DNA of 64,000 nucleotides. Origin: Robertmurraya_A mangrovi. Its GTDB lineage: Bacteria; Bacillota; Bacilli; Bacillales; Cytobacillaceae. The DNA lies in contig NZ_JAXOFX010000001.1 in NCBI RefSeq assembly GCF_034427655.1, positions 554,105 to 618,104 of the forward strand, written 5' to 3'. Shown here in pieces: positions 45,139 through 52,854 of the stretch (position 1 is the first letter of the stretch; each line of letters begins with the position of its first letter). Below the pieces are notes generated by a model. It was not told the DNA's origin. It worked only from the letters and a program-made list of their open reading frames with translations, and did no database searches. The translations under genes and the position numbers were made by a program.

Positions 45139-45912
45139 ATGAATATATACCAACATTTTCGTAAAGAAGAAAGAGAATTTATTGATCAAGTTCTTGATTG
45201 GAAAGATCATGTTGAGAATACTTATGCTCCAAAACTGACGGATTTTCTTGATCCAAGGGAGCAACAAATAGTAAAAATGATTGTTGGAAAACAATCTGAT
45301 GTAAGATGTGATTTTTTTGGTGGATATGATGGATCAGAACGTAGACGAGCGCTTTTTTATCCAGATTATTATGAAGTAAAACAAGAGGATTTTCAGGTAC
45401 AATTATTCGAAGTAGAATATGCAAAAAAGTTTCTTACAATAGCACATAAACAAGTGCTAGGTAGTTTAATGTCTTTAGGATTAAAACGTGGAAAATACGG
45501 AGATATTTTAATCAAAGATGAACGGGTACAGTTTTTTACTGTTAAGGAAATAAAGGACTACGTTGGCCTTAATCTAAATTCTATAGGTAGGGCAACCATT
45601 TCAGTTAAGGAACTACCTTTAGAGAACTCCATTCAAACGGATGAAACTTGGGAAGAAGCTTCAACAACAGCTTCATCACTACGATTAGATACTTTACTAT
45701 CCGCTGTATTTAATATCTCGAGACAAAAGTCACAGCTCTTTATTCAACAAGGCCATGTAAAAGTAAACTGGACAACCGTTGAAAATACAGCGTTTGAATG
45801 TGGGGAAGCAGACGTCCTCTCCCTAAGAGGACACGGCCGTGCAAAAATTAGTTCAATCGAGGGAAAGACAAAAAAAGACAAGTGGCGTATCGTTTATGGT
45901 AGACATAAATAA
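45139..45912 (+). CDS. ylmH: RNA-binding S4-domain protein YlmH
   Basis: 257 residues from ATG 45139 with GAAGGTGG upstream. The N-terminal part (HFRKEEREFIDQVLDW, FFGGYDGSERRRALFYPDYY) is family-specific. The C-terminal S4 RNA-binding domain (LRLDTLLSAVFNISRQKSQL, about 178-235) is clear, with a VKVNWTTVENTA strand. YlmH has been linked to stalled-ribosome rescue and cell division in other Gram-positives. It is followed by a hairpin-rich gap with repeat C, then divIVA. Confidence 0.9.
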   Translation: MNIYQHFRKEEREFIDQVLDWKDHVENTYAPKLTDFLDPREQQIVKMIVGKQSDVRCDFFGGYDGSERRRALFYPDYYEVKQEDFQVQLFEVEYAKKFLTIAHKQVLGSLMSLGLKRGKYGDILIKDERVQFFTVKEIKDYVGLNLNSIGRATISVKELPLENSIQTDETWEEASTTASSLRLDTLLSAVFNISRQKSQLFIQQGHVKVNWTTVENTAFECGEADVLSLRGHGRAKISSIEGKTKKDKWRIVYGRHK

Positions 45913-46042
45913 ATATCTATCTGTTATAAGAATTTTGAAAAAAATAAAAAACTTGCAGGAAAATAGATATAACTGTCGAATAATAACACTAAGTACATAT
46001 TGAAGGAAAATCTTTGTCCAAATGGCTTTGTTATAGAATCTA

Positions 46043-46169
46043 GTTGATTGCAGCGGAAGACACTCGACTCCTACGGGAGAACGGGTCATGGGAGACCCCA
46101 CAGGCGCTATGCGCCGAGGAGGCTCCCAGACTCGCCCGCGGAAAGCGAGTGTCTGGAGCGGAAATCAAC
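46043..46169 (+). repeat. 127-bp palindromic repeat element, copy C
   Basis: Third copy, 127 bases. The ends are GTTGATT / AATCAAC as in A. The long stem reads GACACTCG / CGAGTGTC, differing from A/B at two positions on each side so that pairing is kept. TGGGAG / CTCCCA and apical GGCGC / GCGCC are present, as are ACCCCACAGG and GAGGAGG. It lies between ylmH and divIVA, 47 bases before the divIVA start. Confidence 0.88.
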
Positions 46170-46216
46170 GACATAATAGAGCTTAAATAAATCACAACAA
46201 TGATGGAGGTGGCCAC

Positions 46217-46741
46217 ATGCCATTAACACCGTTAGACATACATAACAAGGAATTTAACAAAGGATTTCGTGGTTATGACGAAGACGAAGTAAACGAATTT
46301 TTAGACCAAGTCATCAAAGATTATGAGTTAATCATCCGTGAAAAAAAAGAACTAGAAGAAAAACTTAATAACCTTAACGATCGCCTAGGTCATTTTACCA
46401 ATATAGAAGAGACACTAAACAAATCGATTATTGTTGCACAAGAAGCAGCAGAAGAAGTTAGACGTAATGCACAAAAAGAAGCAAAACTAATTATTAAAGA
46501 GGCAGAAAAGAACGCCGATCGTATTGTAAACGAATCTTTATCAAAAGCGAGAAAAATCGCTTTAGAAATTGAAGATTTGAAAAAACAATCAAAAGTGTTT
46601 AGAACTCGATTTAAAATGCTAATCGAGGCCCAGCTAGACATGTTGAACAATGACGATTGGGATCATCTATTACAATATGAGTTAGACGCAACTGAAATAA
46701 AATCAGCTACTAATCGTGAAGAAGAAGATACATTAGCTTGA
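46217..46741 (+). CDS. divIVA: Septum site/pole-targeting protein DivIVA
   Basis: 174 residues. The conserved N-terminal lipid-binding domain is PLTPLDIHNKEFNKGFRGYD (2-21), followed by long coiled coils (EVNEFLDQVIKDYELIIREKK and through about 150). It binds curved membrane at poles and septa, recruits MinJ and, in sporulation, RacA. TGGAGGTGG precedes ATG 46217. Repeat C and a 300-base gap precede it; the ileS T-box follows. Confidence 0.95.
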   Translation: MPLTPLDIHNKEFNKGFRGYDEDEVNEFLDQVIKDYELIIREKKELEEKLNNLNDRLGHFTNIEETLNKSIIVAQEAAEEVRRNAQKEAKLIIKEAEKNADRIVNESLSKARKIALEIEDLKKQSKVFRTRFKMLIEAQLDMLNNDDWDHLLQYELDATEIKSATNREEEDTLA

Positions 46742-46794
46742 CGAAAGTCGGTCTAATCGCATATAATTTCATAACAAAAGTTAATCATTTATTA

Positions 46795-47037
46795 CGATGA
46801 TAGGGACAGTACAATTTTATTAGCTTTTTTTAGCGAGTCGGGAACGGTGGGAGCCTGATGAAAGCCAAAATTGGAAGATCACCCTTGAGTACCAAGTTGA
46901 ACGTCTTTTTTGACTACTAAACGTTGGCGTGTTATTCACGTTACGAATACTTGAGCGGATAGATTTTTCTGTCTACAAGGGTGGTACCGCGGGAATATAA
47001 CCTTCTCGTCCCTTTTTTAGGGATGAGGAGGTTTTTT
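46795..47037 (+). promoter_or_regulatory. T-box riboswitch for ileS (isoleucine tRNA-responsive)
   Basis: The canonical T-box AAGGGTGGTACCGCGGG is at 46977-46993. Stem I contains AGCGAGTCGGGAACGG and a plausible ATC (Ile) specifier at 46878-46880 in GGAAGATCACC. A terminator hairpin AACCTTCTCGTCCC / GGGATGAGGAGGTT (about 46999-47032) with TTTTTT follows. Uncharged tRNA-Ile should favour the antiterminator and switch on ileS. Confidence 0.93.
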
Positions 47038-47120
47038 GTGTTTTCAGACTATTAAATGATTAATCTGAGAAGAATGAGTGGAGTGAAAAGATATTTCATT
47101 CAGTGGGAGGAAGTTGGAAA

Positions 47121-49892
47121 ATGGATTACAAAGATACCTTATTAATGCCTCAAACAGAATTCCCTATGCGTGGGAATTTACCAAAAAGAGAACCTGAAAT
47201 TCAAGAAAAATGGGTAGAACTTGATATTTACTCTAAAGTTCAGGAAAGAACGAAAGACCGTCCTATGTTTGTCCTTCATGATGGACCTCCATATGCAAAT
47301 GGAGACATCCATATCGGGCATGCCTTAAATAAAATTTTAAAGGATTTTATCGTACGTTATAAATCAATGAGCGGGTTTAATGCTCCTTACGTTCCTGGTT
47401 GGGATACGCACGGTCTACCTATTGAGCAGGCTCTTACAAACAAAGGGGTTAAGCGTAAAGAATTAACGGTGGCTGAATTCCGTAAGCTTTGTGGAGAGTA
47501 TGCTTATGATCAAATCGATAACCAACGTGAACAATTCAAACGTCTTGGGGTTAGAGGAGACTGGGAAAATCCTTATATCACTCTAACACCTGAATATGAA
47601 GCTCAACAAATTAAAGTGTTTGGTGAGATGGCTAAGAAAGGCTATATCTACAAAGGACTAAAGCCTGTTTATTGGTCTCCATCAAGTGAATCTGCACTAG
47701 CAGAAGCAGAAATTGAATATAAGGATAAACGTTCACCATCTATCTATGTTGGATTCCAAGTGAAAGATGGAAAAGGTGTATTAGATACAGATACGCAAAT
47801 CGTTATCTGGACAACAACTCCTTGGACTATTCCTGCTAACCTTGGAATCAGTGTACACGCTGACTTAAATTACGTGGTTGTTGAAGTGGAAGGTCAAAAA
47901 TATTTAGTAGCACAAGACCTATTAGAAACAGTGACGAAAGAGATTGGTTGGGAATCACCTCAAGTTGTAAAAACAGTTAAAGGTCAGGAGTTAGAATATA
48001 TTGTAGCTAGTCATCCTTTATATGACCGTGATTCTCTTGTTATGTGTGGAGAGCATGTTACTACAGAAGCGGGTACTGGCTGTGTTCATACAGCACCAGG
48101 ACACGGGGAAGACGACTTCTATGTAGGTCAAAAATACGGATTAGACGTACTAAATCCAGTGGATGATAAAGGTGTTATGACTCATGAGGCGGTAGGCTTT
48201 GAAGGTTTATTCTATGATGAGGCTAATAAGCCAATTACAGAGAAGCTTCAAGAAGCAGGGAAGTTATTAAAGCTAACTTTCATCACTCACTCTTATCCAC
48301 ATGATTGGAGAACGAAGAAACCTGTTATTTTCCGTGCAACTGCTCAATGGTTTGCTTCCATCAAGGATTTCCGCGAGGACCTATTAGAAGCAGTTAAAGA
48401 AACTAAATGGGTACCAGCATGGGGAGAAACTCGTCTATTTAATATGGTTCGTGACCGTGGAGATTGGTGTATTTCTCGTCAACGTGTTTGGGGTGTTCCA
48501 ATCCCTGTATTCTATGCTGAAAATGGGGAGCCTATCATCACGGATGAGACTATTGACCACGTTTCTACATTATTCCGTCAACATGGTTCAAATATTTGGT
48601 TTGAGCGTGAAGCGAAAGATTTATTACCTGAAGGATTTACTCATGAGGGAAGTCCAAATGGTACGTTTACAAAAGAAACAGACATTATGGATGTTTGGTT
48701 TGATTCTGGATCTTCACATCAATCTGTACTAGAAGAGAGAGATGACTTACAACGTCCTGCTGATTTATATTTAGAAGGTTCTGACCAGTACAGAGGTTGG
48801 TTCAACTCATCATTATCTACAAGTGTAGCTGTTACTGGAAAAGCTCCTTACAAAGGTGTTCTAAGCCATGGTTTCGTATTAGATGGTGAAGGAAGAAAAA
48901 TGAGTAAATCGATTGGAAATGTAGTTGTACCTGCTAAAGTAATGAATCAGCTTGGTGGAGATATTTTACGTTTATGGGTTGCTTCTGTTGATTATCAATC
49001 AGATGTTCGTGTTTCTGATGCGATTTTAAAACAAGTTGCAGAAGTGTACCGTAAAATTCGTAACACATTCAGATTCCTATTAGGAAACCTATCTGATTTC
49101 GACCCTAAGACAGATGCAGTAGCATTAGAAAACTTAAGAGAAGTAGATCAGTTTATGTTAGTTAAACTTAATAAAGTGATTAAAACGGTACGTAATGCAT
49201 ATGAGAATTACGATTTTGCTGCCATTTATCACGCAATCAATAACTTCTGTACACTAGACTTAAGCTCATTCTATTTAGACTTTGCAAAAGATGTATTATA
49301 CATTGAAGCAAAAGCAAACTTTGAGCGACGTGCCATTCAAACGGTCCTTCATGAAAGTTTAATGGCTTTAACGAAACTAGTTTCACCGATCCTTGCACAT
49401 ACAGCTGATGAAGTATGGGCTTATATTCCTTCTGTTCAAGAAGAAAGTGTCCAACTTACTGATTTACCTGAATATAAAGAGATTCCAAATGCGAAAGAAT
49501 TAGAAGATAAATGGACTTCTTTCATGAAGCTTCGTGACGATGTATTAAAAGCTTTAGAGGAAGCACGTAATGCAAAGGTAATTGGTAAGTCATTAACAGC
49601 AAAAGTCACTTTATATGTTAATGAAAATACAAGAAACTTATTAGATTCGATTTCTGAAAACTTACAACAATTATTTATCGTTTCAGGCTTTGAAGTTGCT
49701 GGTTTCTACGACCAAGCACCAGCTGAAGCAGTTAAGCTTGAAAATGCTGCTATTGTGGTTTCAAAGGCTGAGGGTGAAACTTGTGAACGCTGCTGGACAG
49801 TAACGCCAGAGGTTGGCCAAGTTGAAGAGCATCCAACACTTTGCCCACGTTGTGCAGAGGTTGTAAAAGAAAATTATAATCATTTAGTATAA
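47121..49892 (+). CDS. ileS: Isoleucyl-tRNA synthetase
   Basis: 923 residues from ATG 47121 (MDYKDTLLMPQ), behind GTGGGAGGAAG. Class I synthetase: HIGH-like DIHIGHALNK (about 56-65), editing (CP1) domain with TTPWTIPANLG and GTGCVHTAPGHGEDDF, and KMSKS in GRKMSKSIGN (about 593-602). The zinc-binding C-terminus CERCWTVTPEVG...CPRCAEVV is intact. This is the bacterial type 1 enzyme. It is controlled by the T-box above and followed by a terminator. Confidence 0.98.
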   Translation: MDYKDTLLMPQTEFPMRGNLPKREPEIQEKWVELDIYSKVQERTKDRPMFVLHDGPPYANGDIHIGHALNKILKDFIVRYKSMSGFNAPYVPGWDTHGLPIEQALTNKGVKRKELTVAEFRKLCGEYAYDQIDNQREQFKRLGVRGDWENPYITLTPEYEAQQIKVFGEMAKKGYIYKGLKPVYWSPSSESALAEAEIEYKDKRSPSIYVGFQVKDGKGVLDTDTQIVIWTTTPWTIPANLGISVHADLNYVVVEVEGQKYLVAQDLLETVTKEIGWESPQVVKTVKGQELEYIVASHPLYDRDSLVMCGEHVTTEAGTGCVHTAPGHGEDDFYVGQKYGLDVLNPVDDKGVMTHEAVGFEGLFYDEANKPITEKLQEAGKLLKLTFITHSYPHDWRTKKPVIFRATAQWFASIKDFREDLLEAVKETKWVPAWGETRLFNMVRDRGDWCISRQRVWGVPIPVFYAENGEPIITDETIDHVSTLFRQHGSNIWFEREAKDLLPEGFTHEGSPNGTFTKETDIMDVWFDSGSSHQSVLEERDDLQRPADLYLEGSDQYRGWFNSSLSTSVAVTGKAPYKGVLSHGFVLDGEGRKMSKSIGNVVVPAKVMNQLGGDILRLWVASVDYQSDVRVSDAILKQVAEVYRKIRNTFRFLLGNLSDFDPKTDAVALENLREVDQFMLVKLNKVIKTVRNAYENYDFAAIYHAINNFCTLDLSSFYLDFAKDVLYIEAKANFERRAIQTVLHESLMALTKLVSPILAHTADEVWAYIPSVQEESVQLTDLPEYKEIPNAKELEDKWTSFMKLRDDVLKALEEARNAKVIGKSLTAKVTLYVNENTRNLLDSISENLQQLFIVSGFEVAGFYDQAPAEAVKLENAAIVVSKAEGETCERCWTVTPEVGQVEEHPTLCPRCAEVVKENYNHLV

Positions 49893-49898
49893 ATGCTT

Positions 49899-49945
49899 AG
49901 GGATAGTTCTTCTTTAGCTTTTTAAAGAGGGACTGTCCCTTTTTC
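49899..49945 (+). terminator. Terminator after ileS
   Basis: AGGGATAGTT / GGACTGTCCCT hairpin (with G-U pairs), about 49899-49940, followed by TTTTTC. Confidence 0.85.
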
Positions 49946-50074
49946 TTCCTCCTCCGTTAATTGTTGTTTTGTTTGTAAATTGTTTTACCGTGTCAATCGA
50001 TTACTAGCGGAAATACTAATTACACAAACAAGACAATTAGTCAAACAGCCAATAATTAGAATGGGGGTAACGGT

Positions 50075-50356
50075 ATGGAAGCATTTGAAGAAAGGCTCTA
50101 TTCAGAACTCCGTAAAACCCAAGAAGAATTATTAGAGAGACTTGAAAACGGTAATGGATCAAAAGTTAAGCAATGGATTAAAGAAGAGTTAGACGATATT
50201 AATTCGGCGATAGGCAAACTACAAAAAGGTGATTTCGGTAAATGTGAGATTTCAGGAGAACTCATTCCGCTGGATTTATTAAAACAAATACCAACTTTAA
50301 AAACATTGGAAGACTGTCAGGGTTTAGACCGATTTTATTGTAAGTCTATTTATTAG
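50075..50356 (+). CDS. Short DksA/TraR-like protein with degenerate zinc finger (YlyA-like)
   Basis: 93 residues. N-terminal coiled coil (LYSELRKTQEELLERLEN), then FGKCEISGELIPLDLLKQIP, the pattern of the DksA/TraR C4 zinc finger. The expected CxxC pairs are reduced: the first reads CEIS (second Cys to Ser), so zinc binding is doubtful. The position between ileS and lspA is that of B. subtilis ylyA, whose product modulates sporulation gene transcription. ATG 50075 follows GGGGGTA. Confidence 0.75.
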   Translation: MEAFEERLYSELRKTQEELLERLENGNGSKVKQWIKEELDDINSAIGKLQKGDFGKCEISGELIPLDLLKQIPTLKTLEDCQGLDRFYCKSIY

Positions 50357-50446
50357 GCTGTTAAAATACACGAACAGTTACGTTTTATAGAAGATTATGC
50401 TAAAATGCAAAGGTAACAATTATAGAACGGTTTGGAGGTTGCCTTT

Positions 50447-50938
50447 GTGTTTTATTACATAATAATCGCACTATTTATTATTGCACTTGATCAGTGGACA
50501 AAGTGGCTAATCGTAAAAAAGATGGAATTGGGAGAAAGCATCCAAGTAATTGAAAATTTTTTATATATTACTTCCCATCGAAACCGAGGAGCAGCATGGG
50601 GGATTCTACAAGGACAAATGTGGTTCTTTTATGTAGTGACAATAGTCGTTATCATTGGAATTATCTATTACATGTATAAGGCAGCTAGAGGCAAATGGCT
50701 ATTAGGTGTTTCACTAGGATTTATGCTTGGTGGTGCAATTGGTAATTTTATTGACCGTGTTTATTATAAAGAGGTTGTCGATTTTATTAATACCTATATT
50801 TTGGGGTATGACTTCCCTATCTTTAATATTGCGGATTCGGCTCTTGTAATTGGGGTTGGGATGTTGATGATTCAGATGTTCAAAGAAGAGAGAGAATTGA
50901 AGGAGAAAACAAATGGAGAAAATGGAACACATAGTTAA
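50447..50938 (+). CDS. lspA: Lipoprotein signal peptidase (signal peptidase II)
   Basis: 163 residues from GTG 50447, preceded by GGAGG in TTTGGAGGTT; four membrane segments. The catalytic aspartates are in NFIDRVYYK (about 106-114) and FNIADSALVIG (about 131-141), with the RNRGAAWGIL motif (about 46-55). It removes the signal peptide of prolipoproteins. It overlaps the RluD-family gene by 26 bases. Confidence 0.95.
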   Translation: MFYYIIIALFIIALDQWTKWLIVKKMELGESIQVIENFLYITSHRNRGAAWGILQGQMWFFYVVTIVVIIGIIYYMYKAARGKWLLGVSLGFMLGGAIGNFIDRVYYKEVVDFINTYILGYDFPIFNIADSALVIGVGMLMIQMFKEERELKEKTNGENGTHS

Positions 50939-51824
50939 TGAAGAACAAAAAGGTGATCGACTAGATAAAGTATTATCAACCATTAATGATGAATGGTCAC
51001 GTACACAAGTACAACAATGGATTAAAGATGGAAATGTACTTGTAAACGGTAAAAATATAAAAACGAATTACAAATGTAGTTTGAATGATGAGATAGAAAT
51101 TACTGTTCCAGAGCCGGAAGAATTAAATGTTGTTCCAGAGGAAATGAATCTAGATATTTATTTTGAAGACCAAGACGTCGTTGTTGTTAATAAACCACGA
51201 GGTATGGTTGTTCACCCAGCTCCGGGTCACATGACTGGGACTCTTGTTAACGGCTTGATGGCCCACTGTAAGGATCTTTCAGGGATTAACGGGGTATTGC
51301 GTCCGGGTATCGTTCACCGCATTGATAAGGACACTACTGGACTTCTAATGGTGGCTAAAAATGATATGGCCCATGAAAGTTTAGTTAATCAGTTAGTGGC
51401 TAAAACGGTCACAAGAAAATATAGAGCGATTGTTCATGGTGTTATTCCCCATGATCATGGTACCATTGATGCACCTATAGCACGTGATCCTAGGGACCGT
51501 CAAAGTATGACGGTTGTGGATAATGGAAAACATGCTGTTACTCACTTTCAAGTACTAGAGCGCTTTAAAGATTTTACTTATATCGAGTGCCAATTAGAAA
51601 CAGGAAGAACTCATCAGATTCGTGTTCACATGAAATATATTGGGTATCCGCTAGCAGGAGATCCTAAGTATGGACCAAGGAAGACGATTGATTTTAATGG
51701 ACAAGTACTTCATGCGGGAATTCTTGGATTTGATCATCCTAGAACAAAAGAGTATATTGAACGTGAAGCCCCGCTACCAGAGGACTTTCAAGCTTTATTA
51801 GAGGAACTTCGTAGCAATACTTAA
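50913..51824 (+). CDS. rluD: RluD-family 23S rRNA pseudouridine synthase (YlyB)
   Basis: 303 residues. N-terminal S4 domain (KGDRLDKVLSTIN, about 9-70) and the RluA-type catalytic domain with the catalytic Asp in GIVHRIDKDTTGLLMVAKN (about 133-151), plus VVNKPRGMVVHPAPGH (about 92-107) and TGRTHQIRVHMKY (about 227-239). It probably makes pseudouridines in the helix 69 region of 23S rRNA. ATG 50913 is inside the lspA 3' end, behind AAGGAGA; the pair is as in Bacillus ylyB. Confidence 0.92.
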   Translation: MEKMEHIVNEEQKGDRLDKVLSTINDEWSRTQVQQWIKDGNVLVNGKNIKTNYKCSLNDEIEITVPEPEELNVVPEEMNLDIYFEDQDVVVVNKPRGMVVHPAPGHMTGTLVNGLMAHCKDLSGINGVLRPGIVHRIDKDTTGLLMVAKNDMAHESLVNQLVAKTVTRKYRAIVHGVIPHDHGTIDAPIARDPRDRQSMTVVDNGKHAVTHFQVLERFKDFTYIECQLETGRTHQIRVHMKYIGYPLAGDPKYGPRKTIDFNGQVLHAGILGFDHPRTKEYIEREAPLPEDFQALLEELRSNT

Positions 51825-51865
51825 CCAAATTCGAATCTATTTATACATTTTATTTTTAAATGATG

Positions 51866-51894
51866 TTGACAAGATTCTACATTAGGTATAAGAT
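51866..51894 (+). promoter_or_regulatory. SigA promoter of the pyr operon
   Basis: TTGACA (51866-51871), 17-base spacer, TAAGAT (51889-51894). It drives the first PyrR attenuator and pyrR. Confidence 0.85.
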
Positions 51895-51922
51895 TACCTT
51901 AGTTGAATAAGTCCTTTAAATC

Positions 51923-52018
51923 AGTCCCGTGAGGCTGAGAAGGAAACGGATAATAGCAAGGGGATAATTGTACCCTTTTGCACCCGAGCCCTCTCATCCC
52001 ATGATGAGAGGGTTTTTT
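51923..52018 (+). promoter_or_regulatory. PyrR attenuator 1 (before pyrR)
   Basis: The PyrR-binding anti-antiterminator sequence AGTCCCGTGAGGCT (51923-51936) matches the consensus ARUCCNGNGAGGYU exactly. A terminator CCCTCTCAT / ATGAGAGGG (51989-51997 and 52004-52012) with TTTTTT follows. UMP/UTP-bound PyrR should hold the terminator form. Confidence 0.95.
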
Positions 52019-52040
52019 GTTAAGAAAGTATAAGCTTTTG

Positions 52041-52110
52041 GAGTTAGACAGCTGTCTAGCTCCAGCGCCTAGCCCTTGTCGGGGCTGATCAAGGCGCTTG
52101 CGCTTTTCTT
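52041..52110 (+). repeat. Other palindromic repeat-like element in the pyrR leader
   Basis: TAGACAGCTGTCTA (52045-52058) followed by nested stems AGCGCCT / AGGCGCT and AGCCC / GGGCT (52064-52098), then GCGCTTTTCTT. I recall sequences of this kind (CTAGCTCCAGCGCCTAG) as dispersed in Bacillus genomes. It sits between the attenuator terminator and pyrR. It is single-copy in this window. Confidence 0.55.
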
Positions 52111-52152
52111 AATGAACCGTTTCCCACTTTTTAGAAGAAGGGGTGGAAAATC

Positions 52153-52695
52153 ATGTCGCAAAAGGCAATTGTTCTTGATGAGCAAGCAATAAGAAGAGCT
52201 CTAACTAGAATAGCCCATGAAATTATTGAGAAAAATAAAGGTATAGAGGGTTGCGTTATCGTAGGAATTCGAACTCGTGGGATTTACTTAGCCGAAAGAT
52301 TAGCCCAACGAATTGAGCAAATTGAAGGCAAAAAAGTCTCAGTAGGCGAACTAGACATTACTTTATACCGTGATGATTTAACAAAGAAGACGGCAGACCA
52401 TGAACCGCTAGTTAAAGGTTCTAATATCGCGAAAGATATTACGAATCAAAAAGTCATTCTTGTTGATGATGTTCTTTACACAGGCAGAACAGTAAGAGCA
52501 GCATTAGATGCCTTAATTGATATCGGAAGACCAGCTTCAATCCAATTAGCGGTGCTAATTGACAGAGGTCACCGAGAATTGCCAATAAGAGCAGATTATG
52601 TAGGTAAAAACATACCTACTTCAAGTTCAGAAAAAATCGTCGTAGAATTAGAAGAAGAAGACGGCGTAGATCAAGTTAGCATTTTTGAAAATTAA
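52153..52695 (+). CDS. pyrR: Pyrimidine operon attenuator/uracil phosphoribosyltransferase PyrR
   Basis: 180 residues, normal length. Bifunctional: RNA-binding attenuation regulator and minor uracil phosphoribosyltransferase. The PRPP loop VILVDDVLYTGRTVRAALDA (about 99-118) is characteristic, and basic residues near the N-terminus (IRRALTRIAHEIIEKN) form part of the RNA surface. ATG 52153 follows GGGGTGG. It binds the three leader sites at 51923, 52716 and 54174. Confidence 0.97.
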   Translation: MSQKAIVLDEQAIRRALTRIAHEIIEKNKGIEGCVIVGIRTRGIYLAERLAQRIEQIEGKKVSVGELDITLYRDDLTKKTADHEPLVKGSNIAKDITNQKVILVDDVLYTGRTVRAALDALIDIGRPASIQLAVLIDRGHRELPIRADYVGKNIPTSSSEKIVVELEEEDGVDQVSIFEN

Positions 52696-52715
52696 ATAGT
52701 AACCCTTTTAAATAA

Positions 52716-52813
52716 AGTCCAGAGAGGCTTTCAAGGGGGATGGAAAGCAAGATATCAGCATTTTGCTTTATATAACCCTACCCTCTTTGTGTCTTTTTCA
52801 AAGAGGGTTTTTC
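52716..52813 (+). promoter_or_regulatory. PyrR attenuator 2 (pyrR-pyrP)
   Basis: AGTCCAGAGAGGCT (52716-52729) is a perfect PyrR-binding consensus; terminator ACCCTCTTT / AAAGAGGGT (52780-52788 and 52800-52808) with TTTTTC follows. Confidence 0.95.
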
Positions 52814-52854
52814 TGTAAAGACAACAATAATGACACATTAAAAGGAGCACACAA

